NCBI GenBank assembly: GCA_017428785.1
Contig: JAFRQD010000063.1
Coordinates: forward strand, 1-64,000
Length of the DNA: 64,000 bases
Source of the DNA: Bacteroidaceae bacterium
GTDB taxonomy: Bacteria > Bacteroidota > Bacteroidia > Bacteroidales > Bacteroidaceae
Reading direction: 5' to 3'
The notes beneath the pieces are model-generated. The model made no database searches and had not been told where the DNA came from. It saw nothing but the letters and a program-made list of their open reading frames with translations. Below are positions 1 through 7,112 of the stretch, in pieces. How positions within the stretch are numbered: position 1 is the first letter of the stretch; every line of letters starts with the position of its first letter. Position numbers and translations under genes: made by a program.

Positions 1-148
1 CTACGAGTTCGTTCACATGGGCAAGTTCATGGATGCCATCAAGAAAGGCGTTCCTGCCGACGAAGCCCTGAAGAGTGTCACTGGCACTTACGGTCGCACA
101 AAGGCCGAGGACGGTGCAGTGAAGAGTATTGACCCACGTAAAGAATAG
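1..148 (+). CDS. 3' end of an upstream gene, possibly a NifU-like Fe-S scaffold
   Basis: The frame open from base 2 gives 49 residues ending in a TAG at 146-148; the start lies outside the window. The visible tail is soluble and charged, with no diagnostic motif. In other Bacteroidales I recall the gene just before a GGGtGRT protein being an iron-sulfur cluster assembly scaffold, so this may be its C-terminus. That identification rests only on remembered neighbourhood, not on a motif. The stop codon overlaps the ribosome binding site of the next gene, which suggests one operon. Confidence 0.45.
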   Translation, partial: YEFVHMGKFMDAIKKGVPADEALKSVTGTYGRTKAEDGAVKSIDPRKE

Positions 149-152
149 GAGG
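147..152 (+). promoter_or_regulatory. Strong Shine-Dalgarno overlapping the upstream stop codon
   Basis: AGGAGG at 147-152 overlaps the TAG at 146-148 and lies 8 nt before the ATG at 161. Strong Shine-Dalgarno sequences are uncommon in Bacteroidetes, and most other starts in this window lack one. Confidence 0.6.
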
Positions 153-160
153 AATACATT

Positions 161-1180
161 ATGATTAGAGAAGTGAAATTCGAGTCACAAGACCGCCGTA
201 TCAAGCAGATTCTTGCTTGCTTGAACAAACATGGTATTGCTTCTATCGAGGAGGCCAACCAGATTTGCGAGGCTGCAGGCCTCGACCCCTACAAGACTTG
301 TGAAGAGACACAGATGATTTGCTTCGAGAACGCAAAGTGGGCTTACGTTGTAGGCACCGCAATCGCTCTGAAGGAAAAGGCAAAGGATGCCGTAGAGGCA
401 GCCAACTATATCGGCGAAGGCCTGCAGAGCTTCTGCATCCCTGGCTCTGTTGCTGACGACCGCAAAGTAGGCATCGGCCACGGCGAACTGGCTGCACGTC
501 TGCTCAGCCCTGAGACGAAGTGCTTTGCCTTCCTCGCAGGCCACGAGAGCTTTGCTGCTGCCGAAGGCGCCATCAAGATTGCTCAGATGGCCAACAAGTC
601 AAGACCAGCCGACAAGCCCCTCCGTTGCATCCTCAACGGCCTGGGCAAGGACGCAGCCATGATTATCAGCCGCATCAACGGCTTCACATACGTGCAGACA
701 CAGTTCGACTATTTCACTGGCGAACTGAAGGAAGTGAAGCGCATTCCTTACAGCAACGGTCCTCGTGCTGCCGTGAACTGCTATGGTGCAGACGACGTTC
801 GCGAAGGCGTGGCTATCCTTTGGAAGGAAGACGTTGACGTGAGCATCACCGGTAACTCCACGAACCCCACCCGCTTCCAGCATCCCGTTGCAGGCACCTA
901 CAAGAAGGAGCGCATCCGTGCTGGTAAGGCTTACTTCAGCGTAGCCAGCGGTGGCGGTACAGGCCGTACCCTTCACCCCGACAACATGGCAGCAGGTCCT
1001 GCTTCTTACGGCATGACCGACACACTGGGCCGCATGCACTCTGACGCTCAGTTTGCTGGTTCAAGCTCAGTGCCCGCTCATGTTGAGATGATGGGCTTCC
1101 TCGGCATCGGCAACAACCCGATGGTAGGTTGCTCTGTTGCTTGTGCTGTACAGGCTGACCTGTACCTCAATAAGAAGTAA
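161..1180 (+). CDS. GGGtGRT family protein
   Basis: A 339-residue cytosolic protein with no signal peptide or membrane segment. The name-giving motif SGGGTGRTLHPDN is visible near residues 264-276, followed by a Met/Gly-rich C-terminal part containing Cys residues (GCSVACAV). Family members are conserved in anaerobic Bacteroidetes and Firmicutes; their biochemical role is, to my knowledge, not established. I recall them beside iron-sulfur scaffold genes, so a link with metal-cluster assembly is plausible but inferred. The ATG at 161 follows a perfect AGGAGG, and a good rho-independent terminator lies 24 bp after the stop, so this is the last gene of its operon. Confidence 0.8.
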   Translation: MIREVKFESQDRRIKQILACLNKHGIASIEEANQICEAAGLDPYKTCEETQMICFENAKWAYVVGTAIALKEKAKDAVEAANYIGEGLQSFCIPGSVADDRKVGIGHGELAARLLSPETKCFAFLAGHESFAAAEGAIKIAQMANKSRPADKPLRCILNGLGKDAAMIISRINGFTYVQTQFDYFTGELKEVKRIPYSNGPRAAVNCYGADDVREGVAILWKEDVDVSITGNSTNPTRFQHPVAGTYKKERIRAGKAYFSVASGGGTGRTLHPDNMAAGPASYGMTDTLGRMHSDAQFAGSSSVPAHVEMMGFLGIGNNPMVGCSVACAVQADLYLNKK

Positions 1181-1203
1181 GACGATAGGTTCTTTATATC
1201 TCC

Positions 1204-1243
1204 AACTCCTGCCGCTCCACACGAAGCAGCAGGAGTTTTTTTG
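1204..1243 (+). terminator. Rho-independent terminator after the GGGtGRT gene
   Basis: A 9-bp perfect stem (AACTCCTGC at 1204-1212, GCAGGAGTT at 1229-1237) is followed by a run of T. It ends the plus-strand operon and precedes the convergent recX. Confidence 0.85.
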
Positions 1244-1247
1244 TGCC

Positions 1248-1709
1248 CTATCCTAACTGAAGGTATTCGTTGACGGCATCGACGGCGAGGTCTGTCTCGA
1301 AACCGCGCGAGAGGAGGTGGCGGACAAGCTTGGCCTTGCGAAGGTAGATGTCCTTCTCGCGGAGGGTACGATCCTTGGCACGAAGGACATCGTTCAATGC
1401 CTCGAGATAGTCGTCGTCGTTGATTGCCTGCATTCCTTCCTCGATTTCTTCATCGCTGAGGCGGAGGTGCCGGAGCATTTGCCTTATCTTGATGCGGCCC
1501 CAATGGTTGTAGCAGAACTTGTCGTGGCAATAGGCCCGGGCAAAGCGCTTGTTGTCGATGTACTTCTCCTTCACGAGATAGTCCATGATGTTGTACGCGT
1601 CCTGAACCGAGACGTTCCACAACGAGAGTTTCTCCATTATCTGAGCCTTGCAATGTTCGCTGCCGCTGCATAGAGCCGTTGCCTTTCCCAGAGCAACCTC
1701 CTTCGGCAT
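1248..1709 (-). CDS. recX: Regulatory protein RecX
   Basis: A 153-residue helical protein matching RecX, which binds RecA filaments and modulates recombination. Family features seen are the N-terminal ALCSGSEHC segment typical of Bacteroidetes RecX, the LVKEKYIDNKRFARAY block and the GxxxIKxxLRxxxxSDEEI-type second repeat. The chosen ATG (1709-1707) overlaps the prmC stop as TAATG, a usual translational coupling; an in-frame ATG at 1733 would add eight residues and overlap prmC by 25 bp. It is the second gene of a prmC-recX operon and converges on the terminator of the GGGtGRT gene. Confidence 0.85.
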   Translation of the reverse strand: MPKEVALGKATALCSGSEHCKAQIMEKLSLWNVSVQDAYNIMDYLVKEKYIDNKRFARAYCHDKFCYNHWGRIKIRQMLRHLRLSDEEIEEGMQAINDDDYLEALNDVLRAKDRTLREKDIYLRKAKLVRHLLSRGFETDLAVDAVNEYLQLG

Positions 1710-2530
1710 TAGTCCTGAATCTTTCTTGCCCATACAAACCGATTGTTTTCGTAATCGTCCTTTACCACCTTCGCATCTTCGTAGCCTTTTTGCAGAAGGA
1801 GTTCGGCCACTTGCTCGGCGTATGCCCTGTTGACCTCGAAGAAGAGCAGCCCCGAGTCGGCAAGATATTCCTGCCCGAACTCGCTGATGGCCTTGTAGAA
1901 GAGCAGCGGGTCGTCGTCCGGGACAAAGAGCGCCAGATGAGGCTCGTGGTCGAGCACATTCGCGTCCATCGCAGCAGCCTCGCTCTCGCAGATGTAGGGA
2001 GGGTTGCTGACGATGGCGGACCATTGAAAATTGAATATTGAACATTGAATTATATCCGCCTTCACAAACTCCACCTCCGCGCCGAGTCGCTCGGCATTCT
2101 GCTTTGCAACGGCAAGAGCCTCGTCCGAGACATCGAGGGCCGTCACCTTATAGCCGGCCAGAGCCAGCGTGATGGCGATGCAGCCGCTGCCTGTCCCGAT
2201 GTCGAGCACCGTGCTTCCTATAGGGACATTCTGACGGACGAGACGGACGAGTTGCTGCGTCTCGGGCCTGGGGATAAGCACGCCCGGACGGACAAGAAAC
2301 TCGCGTCCGCAGAACTCCTCACTGCCCAAAACATACTGCACCGGCTCGCCTTTCGCCACTCTATCCACAATTATTTGCAACTCTTCATTGTCCTTTGCCG
2401 ATAATGTCGTATCTTTGCCAAGGAGAATGTCTGTGCGAGAGAGGCCGAAACGCCGCTCCATGATGAGTTCGTAGAGCGCTCTGCCCTCGCCCGAACCGCA
2501 TCTCTGCTGTAACTTCTGCAGTGCATTCAT
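1709..2530 (-). CDS. prmC: Release factor glutamine N5-methyltransferase
   Basis: The 273-residue protein methylates the GGQ glutamine of peptide-chain release factors in the cytosol. An N-terminal helical PrmC domain (about 1-75) is followed by a Rossmann methyltransferase with the SAM motif DIGTGSG at 110-116 and the catalytic NPPY at 176-179. Length is near normal, but residues 161-170, just before NPPY, are encoded by a degenerate heptanucleotide array (2021-2051) instead of the usual short loop. The NPPY and SAM motifs are intact, so function is probably kept. It is coupled to recX downstream and divergent from ribD; the gap to ribD holds another heptamer array. Confidence 0.93.
   Translation of the reverse strand: MNALQKLQQRCGSGEGRALYELIMERRFGLSRTDILLGKDTTLSAKDNEELQIIVDRVAKGEPVQYVLGSEEFCGREFLVRPGVLIPRPETQQLVRLVRQNVPIGSTVLDIGTGSGCIAITLALAGYKVTALDVSDEALAVAKQNAERLGAEVEFVKADIIQCSIFNFQWSAIVSNPPYICESEAAAMDANVLDHEPHLALFVPDDDPLLFYKAISEFGQEYLADSGLLFFEVNRAYAEQVAELLLQKGYEDAKVVKDDYENNRFVWARKIQD
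2021..2051. repeat. Heptanucleotide array inside prmC
   Basis: Four degenerate 7-nt units of the form TTGAANN run in tandem. They are read in frame as residues 161-170 of PrmC, next to the catalytic motif. Confidence 0.8.
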
Positions 2531-2545
2531 GCTGCAAAGATATAA

Positions 2546-2582
2546 AAAAGATTAAAGATTAAAGAATAAAGAATAAAGTTTT
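2546..2582. repeat. Heptanucleotide array between prmC and ribD
   Basis: Units of GATTAAA then GAATAAA repeat with period 7 and end in a T run, in the divergent prmC/ribD gap. No clear TAnnTTTG box is left in this short gap. Confidence 0.7.
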
Positions 2583-2588
2583 TTTGTA

Positions 2589-3716
2589 ATGACCGAGATG
2601 CAACATAAGGCTCTCCCCCAAAGGGGGAGCGGGGAGGGGGCCGAATTCTATATGCAGCGATGCCTGCAATTGGCGCGATGCGGAGAGGCCGGAGCTGCGC
2701 CCAATCCGATGGTTGGAGCCGTTGTGGTCTGCGACGGACGCATCATCGGCGAGGGCTTCCATCGACGCTGCGGAGGTCCGCATGCCGAGGTGAACGCCAT
2801 CGGCAGCGTCAAGGAAAGGCATCTCCTCAGCCGCAGCACCATTTATGTCAGCCTTGAGCCTTGCGCACACTACGGCAAGACGCCGCCCTGCGCCGACCTC
2901 ATCATCCAGAGTGGTATCAGGCGAGTCATTATTGGCTGCACCGACCCGTTTGCGAAGGTCAACGGCTTGGGCATCAGGAAGCTGCAGGAGGCAGGCTGCG
3001 AAGTGACGGTCGGAGTGCTCGAGGAGGAGTGCCGCGAACTGAACCGCCGCTTCTTTACTTTCCACGAGAAGCACAGACCGTGGATTACGCTGAAATGGGC
3101 GCAGAGCGAGGACAAGTATATAAGCCCCCTCCCCGCTCCCCCTTGGGGGGAGTGCCCAAGCTGCAAACCGGTTCGCTTCCAAAGCACTCCCCCCAAGGGG
3201 GAGCGGGGAGGGGGCTGTAGAGGGAGCGAAGAGGGAGCTATATTTTTCTCCAACGCCTTGACGCAGACGCTTGTGCATCGCCTGCGGGCTCGAAACCAGG
3301 CCATCCTCGTTGGCACAAGGACTGCGCTTGCGGACAATCCGACGCTCACAACAAGGCTTTGGGACGGGCCGAATCCTTTGCGGCTGACCATCGACCGCCA
3401 CAACATTCTTCCCCCTACCCTTCACCTGAAAGACGGTAGTACGCCGACAGTCATCTACACGCACGAAACGCTGCAGGAGATACTCGAGGACCTGTATAAT
3501 CGGGGCATTCAGACGCTGCTCGTCGAAGGCGGTTCGCAGCTGCTGCAAAGCTTCATCGATGCGGGCCTTTGGGACGAGGCACGCATCGAGACGGCTCCTT
3601 TCTGTCTGGGCGACGGCGTGAAAGCTCCTGTTCTGGCAGCAGGAGAACTGGCGAGCAAGGTTTGTTACTTCGGAAACGAAGTGAAAACGATAAAAAATCT
3701 TTACAAAAAATTGTAA
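2589..3716 (+). CDS. ribD: Bifunctional riboflavin deaminase/reductase RibD
   Basis: The 375-residue protein catalyses the deamination and side-chain reduction steps of riboflavin synthesis. The deaminase half has HAE (65-67) and the zinc motif PC...PPC (91-101); the reductase half has GTRTALADNP and LLVEGGSQLL near the C-terminus. Residues about 8-18 are encoded by a solo GC palindrome and about 178-209 by a paired 33-bp inverted repeat, placed where the reductase normally has its conserved SxDG loop, which is missing here. An in-frame ATG at 2652 (YMQRCLQLAR) would exclude the N-terminal palindrome and may be the true start. The last codons overlap the end of a non-coding composite repeat. 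Confidence 0.9.
   Translation: MTEMQHKALPQRGSGEGAEFYMQRCLQLARCGEAGAAPNPMVGAVVVCDGRIIGEGFHRRCGGPHAEVNAIGSVKERHLLSRSTIYVSLEPCAHYGKTPPCADLIIQSGIRRVIIGCTDPFAKVNGLGIRKLQEAGCEVTVGVLEEECRELNRRFFTFHEKHRPWITLKWAQSEDKYISPLPAPPWGECPSCKPVRFQSTPPKGERGGGCRGSEEGAIFFSNALTQTLVHRLRARNQAILVGTRTALADNPTLTTRLWDGPNPLRLTIDRHNILPPTLHLKDGSTPTVIYTHETLQEILEDLYNRGIQTLLVEGGSQLLQSFIDAGLWDEARIETAPFCLGDGVKAPVLAAGELASKVCYFGNEVKTIKNLYKKL
2609..2642. repeat. Solo GC palindrome at the ribD 5' end
   Basis: A single arm of the palindrome family: a CTCCCCCAAAGGGGGAG core followed by CGGGGAGGGGG. It is read in frame if translation starts at 2589, and is untranslated if it starts at 2652. Confidence 0.75.
3123..3216. repeat. Paired palindromic element inside ribD
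   Basis: Arms at 3123-3155 and 3184-3216 are a perfect 33-bp inverted repeat around a 28-nt spacer. Each arm contains a smaller palindrome (CTCCCCC...GGGGGAG). The whole 94-bp unit is read in frame in the reductase half of RibD. Its relative lies in the ketosynthase gene at 41972-42080. Confidence 0.92.
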
Positions 3717-4047
3717 CATTTCAGGGTGCGTCAGGTGTTCCGGCACAGGGCGATGACAAACGCCGCACGCGATGTTTGCCAACGCCGCACGTTAAGTTTG
3801 CAATTACCCCACGCGGCGTTCACCAATTCCGCAGGCGGATTTTCCCCAAAAAGCATGCGCCATTTAGCGCCGCAGCACAAGAAACTTATACTCTCTTAAC
3901 CCAGCGTCTCAAAACGAGGTTTTGTAAACATCTGACTATCAGGTGCGACTTGATTTAAGCGCATTTCTCGCGTCCGGTGGCCTCAAGTGCCACAAGACAA
4001 AAAACAAGCTCTCAAAAGCGAACTGATTGAGAAAAATCTTTACATTT
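3696..4047 (-). repeat. Composite interspersed element, copy 1 (inverted)
   Basis: Fills most of the gap between ribD and the DUF6242 gene. Reading the minus strand: a conserved block (4047-3951) containing GATTTAAGC and a CAAGTGCC/GACAAAAA segment in plus-strand reading, a spacer of about 107 nt, an array of 22-bp units (3843-3756), and a T-rich end whose complement (near 3696-3712) resembles TTTTTTGTAAAGATTTTT. Copies 2 and 3 at 13.8 and 20.6 kb have the same order in the opposite orientation. No coding frame is convincing. Confidence 0.65.
3756..3843. repeat. 22-bp tandem array A (4 units)
   Basis: Direct units at 3756, 3778, 3800 and 3822, each 22 bp, share a core like GCCGCACG or CACGCGGCG and a TTTGCAA-type spacer. 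A degenerate fifth unit may follow to 3865. There are no unique spacers, so it is not a CRISPR array. Confidence 0.75.
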
Positions 4048-4206
4048 TCAGCACAAACAGGTTCTGCAGTCGGAACCCCTCAGGCACACACGTCTCGCAG
4101 CACAACCGCACACATTGTGGGGCGGTGCAGGATGTTAAGTTGTGCCCGTTTTCCCTAATTAAACTTAAAATAAGCACGATTTTGGGCATAAATCGTAAAT
4201 TGTAAA

Positions 4207-4236
4207 TTGCAAAATCGTAAATTATTCGTATCTTTG
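4207..4236 (+). promoter_or_regulatory. Bacteroidetes-type promoter for the DUF6242 gene
   Basis: TTG at 4207-4209, 19 nt, TATCTTTG at 4229-4236, then ATG at 4262. This fits the TTG/TAnnTTTG sigma-ABfr consensus. Confidence 0.8.
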
Positions 4237-4261
4237 CACCTTGAAACCACATACACACGCA

Positions 4262-5626
4262 ATGCGTATAAACGAAACAAGTAGAAAAAACTGGCTTTTG
4301 ATGCTTTTGGCGCTCGTCGTTATGGCGACCTCCTGCTCCAAAGACGACACCGTCGTAACAACCCGCGACGACTACTGCTACATAAAGTCCGTGGTGCTTG
4401 GAACCGTTAAGCGGAAGACCAAGACGCTCAACACCTCCTTCCAAGGTAGCACCTACGAGATGACCATCAATCTGCGCGACAACACCATCGAGAACCGCGA
4501 CTCCCTGCCCTACGGCAGCCTGCTCGACAGAGTCCTCGCCACCATCAGCTTCGACGGCTCCACGCTTGCCTACCGCACAAAAGGGTCCGACGAAGGATGG
4601 ACGGCCTACAACGCCACCGACAGTCTCGACCTCACGAAGCCCCTCGAGCTCTACCTGACGAGCAACGACAACCAGTCAAGCCGCACCTACACCTTAAAGG
4701 TCAATGTGCACAAGCAGGAAGGCGACTCTCTCTACTGGAAACAATGCGAGAAAGAAGTGGAAGCGCTCAATGGCATGACCGAAAAGAAGGCTTTCACCCT
4801 GAACGACAAGCTCTTTGTGCTCGGGCAGAAGGGCTCCGGCACAGTCCTTGCTGAGCGCTCCTCGATTGAGGCTCAGGGCAGTTGGGAAGAGACGGCAACA
4901 GACCTGCCCGCCACAGCCGACCTGCAGACGCTGCGCCAACAGGAAGACAAGTTCTATATCAGCACAACCGATGGCAAGATCCTTACCTCGACCGATGCAA
5001 AGGAATGGCAACAAGTGGGCACGACCATCCCAGCCGGCCTGACGCTCGTCGAGAAGACCGAGAGGCTCTACTACATCCTTTCCGAAGGCAAGTTGCTGCG
5101 CTCCGAAGATGCCACGAACTGGGAAGAAGAGCCGCTCGATGCAGAAGCCACTCTGCTGCCAGCCACCGGAATCAGGGCATTGAGCGTAGAGCAAGCCAAC
5201 GGCAACAGCCGCATCGTGATGGTCGGCCAAAGAGAAGGCAGCGACAATGCCGTCGTCTGGAACAAAATGTGGAACGGGAGCGAGCCTGAAACCGGCGCAT
5301 CGTGGATATACTTCCCCATCTCTCCCGACAACACCTCTCCCTGCCCACGGCTCAACCACCTCAACCTGCTCTCCTACGACGGCAAATGCATCGCCTTCGG
5401 CGGAGCTTCCGTCGACAAATCCCGCAAAGCCCTCGACGCAGCATATATCAGTCAGGACTACGGCATAACATGGCGACACGATGGCGAGCTACGCATGCCT
5501 GCCGAGTTGAAAGGCACGGAAGACTGCATCACAAGCACCGTCGACAAGAACAATTTCATCTGGATAATCACCAATGCACAAGTATGGCGAGGAAGACTGA
5601 ACAGACTTGGTTTCGCACAGCAATAG
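4262..5626 (+). CDS. DUF6242-like lipoprotein
   Basis: A 454-residue protein with a lipoprotein signal: LALVVMATSCSKDD, predicted lipidated Cys near residue 26. It is therefore exported and probably anchored in the outer membrane. The body begins with a domain rich in beta-strand pattern (about 30-155), followed by repeated short blades such as DGKILTSTDAKEWQQV and EGKLLRSEDATNWEEE, which look like a beta-propeller with sialidase/BNR-like repeats. I recognise it as the DUF6242 type that often precedes the PorG-like gene; function unknown. The ATG at 4262 follows a good promoter at 4207-4236. The stop overlaps the next gene by 43 bp, suggesting co-expression. Confidence 0.75.
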   Translation: MRINETSRKNWLLMLLALVVMATSCSKDDTVVTTRDDYCYIKSVVLGTVKRKTKTLNTSFQGSTYEMTINLRDNTIENRDSLPYGSLLDRVLATISFDGSTLAYRTKGSDEGWTAYNATDSLDLTKPLELYLTSNDNQSSRTYTLKVNVHKQEGDSLYWKQCEKEVEALNGMTEKKAFTLNDKLFVLGQKGSGTVLAERSSIEAQGSWEETATDLPATADLQTLRQQEDKFYISTTDGKILTSTDAKEWQQVGTTIPAGLTLVEKTERLYYILSEGKLLRSEDATNWEEEPLDAEATLLPATGIRALSVEQANGNSRIVMVGQREGSDNAVVWNKMWNGSEPETGASWIYFPISPDNTSPCPRLNHLNLLSYDGKCIAFGGASVDKSRKALDAAYISQDYGITWRHDGELRMPAELKGTEDCITSTVDKNNFIWIITNAQVWRGRLNRLGFAQQ

Positions 5627-6321
5627 CCATCTGCTGCCTGTTCCTCTGTTTCGCAGCAAAAGCGGAAGACGAGGTAGAGTACAAGATGGATATGGGCGTA
5701 GGGCTTGGAGGCTGCTTCTATTTGGGCGATGCCAACGGAGTACCCTTTGCCAACCTCAGCGGAATGGGAGCCATTACCGCCCGCCGCATCCTCAATGCAC
5801 GTATGGCAGTCAAGACCAACCTCGCTTTCGGTCACATCCATGGCACCACCGACGGCTTCATCCCCACGGACGCATATAGCGAAACCATCGAAGGCGGCCT
5901 CCCCACAAAAGTCAAGTTCTCGCGTAACGTCATGGACATCGGCGCACAATTCGAGATGAACTTCTGGGGCTTCGGGACAGGCGTCGGCTACAAAGGCAAC
6001 AGCCGCATCACGCCCTACATCCTGGCCGGACTTGGCGTCACCCTCGGCATGGGAGGCGGCGGAGGCTTTTGCGGCGCCATGAACATACCTGTGGGCATAG
6101 GCGTGAAGTACAAGTTCAGACCTCGCATCAATCTCGGCTTCGAATGGACAATGCGCTTCACCTCAACCGACAAACTCGATGCCACATCAAAAGAAATGAC
6201 ACAGCTGCACGACCCGTACGGCGTGAAAAGCGGCTTCTTCAAGAACAAGGACTGCTACAGCTTCGCCATGTTCTTCATCACATACGACATGTTCCCGAAA
6301 CTCCGCAAATGCAACAACTGA
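5584..6321 (+). CDS. Outer-membrane beta-barrel protein, DUF6089/PorG-like
   Basis: The 245-residue protein has a signal peptide (AIAICCLFLCFAAKAED) and then alternating amphipathic strands with Gly-rich turns ending in an aromatic C-terminus, as in an 8-strand outer-membrane barrel. In Porphyromonas gingivalis the gene just before uppS-bamA encodes PorG, an outer-membrane component of the type IX secretion system, and this gene holds the same position. The ATG at 5584 lies inside the end of the DUF6242 gene, an overlap typical of operons. The PorG assignment rests on fold pattern and synteny, not on a motif. Confidence 0.7.
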   Translation: MARKTEQTWFRTAIAICCLFLCFAAKAEDEVEYKMDMGVGLGGCFYLGDANGVPFANLSGMGAITARRILNARMAVKTNLAFGHIHGTTDGFIPTDAYSETIEGGLPTKVKFSRNVMDIGAQFEMNFWGFGTGVGYKGNSRITPYILAGLGVTLGMGGGGGFCGAMNIPVGIGVKYKFRPRINLGFEWTMRFTSTDKLDATSKEMTQLHDPYGVKSGFFKNKDCYSFAMFFITYDMFPKLRKCNN

Positions 6322-6322
6322 A

Positions 6323-6346
6323 GTAATTAAGAATTAAGAAAGATAC
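6323..6346. repeat. Heptanucleotide array before uppS
   Basis: Short AATTAAG repeats with period 7 fill most of the 30-bp gap between the PorG-like gene and uppS. Confidence 0.6.
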
Positions 6347-6351
6347 AAAAT

Positions 6352-7086
6352 ATGGAATTCGAACTCGACAGAAACAACATCCCCGAATCCATCGCCATCA
6401 TCATGGACGGCAACGGACGCTGGGCACAGGAAAAAGGACTACCCCGTTCAAGCGGACACCTGCAAGGAGTGGACAACGTGACACGCATCACATCCGAATG
6501 CGCAAGGCTAGGCGTCAAGTTCCTGACCATGTACACCTTCTCCACCGAGAACTGGAACCGTCCGGAAGAAGAGGTGAAGATGCTGATGGGCCTCGTGGTC
6601 GACAAGCTCGAAGACGAGATATTCATGAAGAATGATGTGCGTTTCCGCTACATAGGCGACCTCGAAAGGCTACCAGCTCCTGCACGCCAACGAATCCTGG
6701 ACTGCATGGAGAACACCAAGAACAACAAGCGCATGACGGCCGTCACAGCCCTCAACTACAGCAGCCGCTGGGAACTGACCAAAGCCATGCAGGACGCTGT
6801 CCGTGAAGCTCAGGCCGGACACATCAAACCGGAAGACATAAACGAAGAATATGTCTCGAAGCATTTGGAGACGAACTTCATGCCAGACCCCGATTTGCTC
6901 ATCCGCACAGGTGGAGAACTGCGCATCAGCAATTACCTGCTTTGGCAATGCGCCTATAGCGAGTTCTACTTCTGCGACACCTATTGGCCCGACTTCCACG
7001 AAGAAGAACTGCACAAGGCAATCGCAGCTTACCAGCAAAGGCAAAGACGCTTCGGCATGACCGGAGAGCAAGTCACCAAAGGCTGA
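6352..7086 (+). CDS. uppS: Isoprenyl transferase (undecaprenyl diphosphate synthase)
   Basis: A 244-residue cis-prenyltransferase that extends farnesyl diphosphate to the C55 carrier of peptidoglycan and surface glycans. The diagnostic MDGNGRWA motif is at about 17-24, with the usual [14 protein letters not shown] and the C-terminal [15 protein letters not shown] block. Length is normal. It lies between the PorG-like gene and bamA, the common Bacteroidales order, 30 bp after the former and 26 bp before the GTG start of bamA. The supply of lipid carrier and the assembly of outer-membrane proteins are thus transcribed together. Confidence 0.95.
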   Translation: MEFELDRNNIPESIAIIMDGNGRWAQEKGLPRSSGHLQGVDNVTRITSECARLGVKFLTMYTFSTENWNRPEEEVKMLMGLVVDKLEDEIFMKNDVRFRYIGDLERLPAPARQRILDCMENTKNNKRMTAVTALNYSSRWELTKAMQDAVREAQAGHIKPEDINEEYVSKHLETNFMPDPDLLIRTGGELRISNYLLWQCAYSEFYFCDTYWPDFHEEELHKAIAAYQQRQRRFGMTGEQVTKG

Positions 7087-7112
7087 ACACAAGAAACCTA
7101 CGGCAAAGAAAA

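Noticed and set aside
2559-3782. Long open frame on the minus strand opposite ribD
   Set aside because: It is a shadow of ribD: no family resemblance, and its middle is only the complement of the palindromic element.
3756-3843. Possible CRISPR array from regularly spaced repeats (also at 14008, 20867, 34445, 36069)
   Set aside because: The 22-bp units are directly tandem with no unique spacers of constant length, and no cas gene is in the window.
5302-5583. Upstream extension of the PorG-like gene inside the DUF6242 gene
   Set aside because: The Arg/His/Pro-rich translation is an out-of-frame reading of the DUF6242 gene; the signal peptide begins at 5584.
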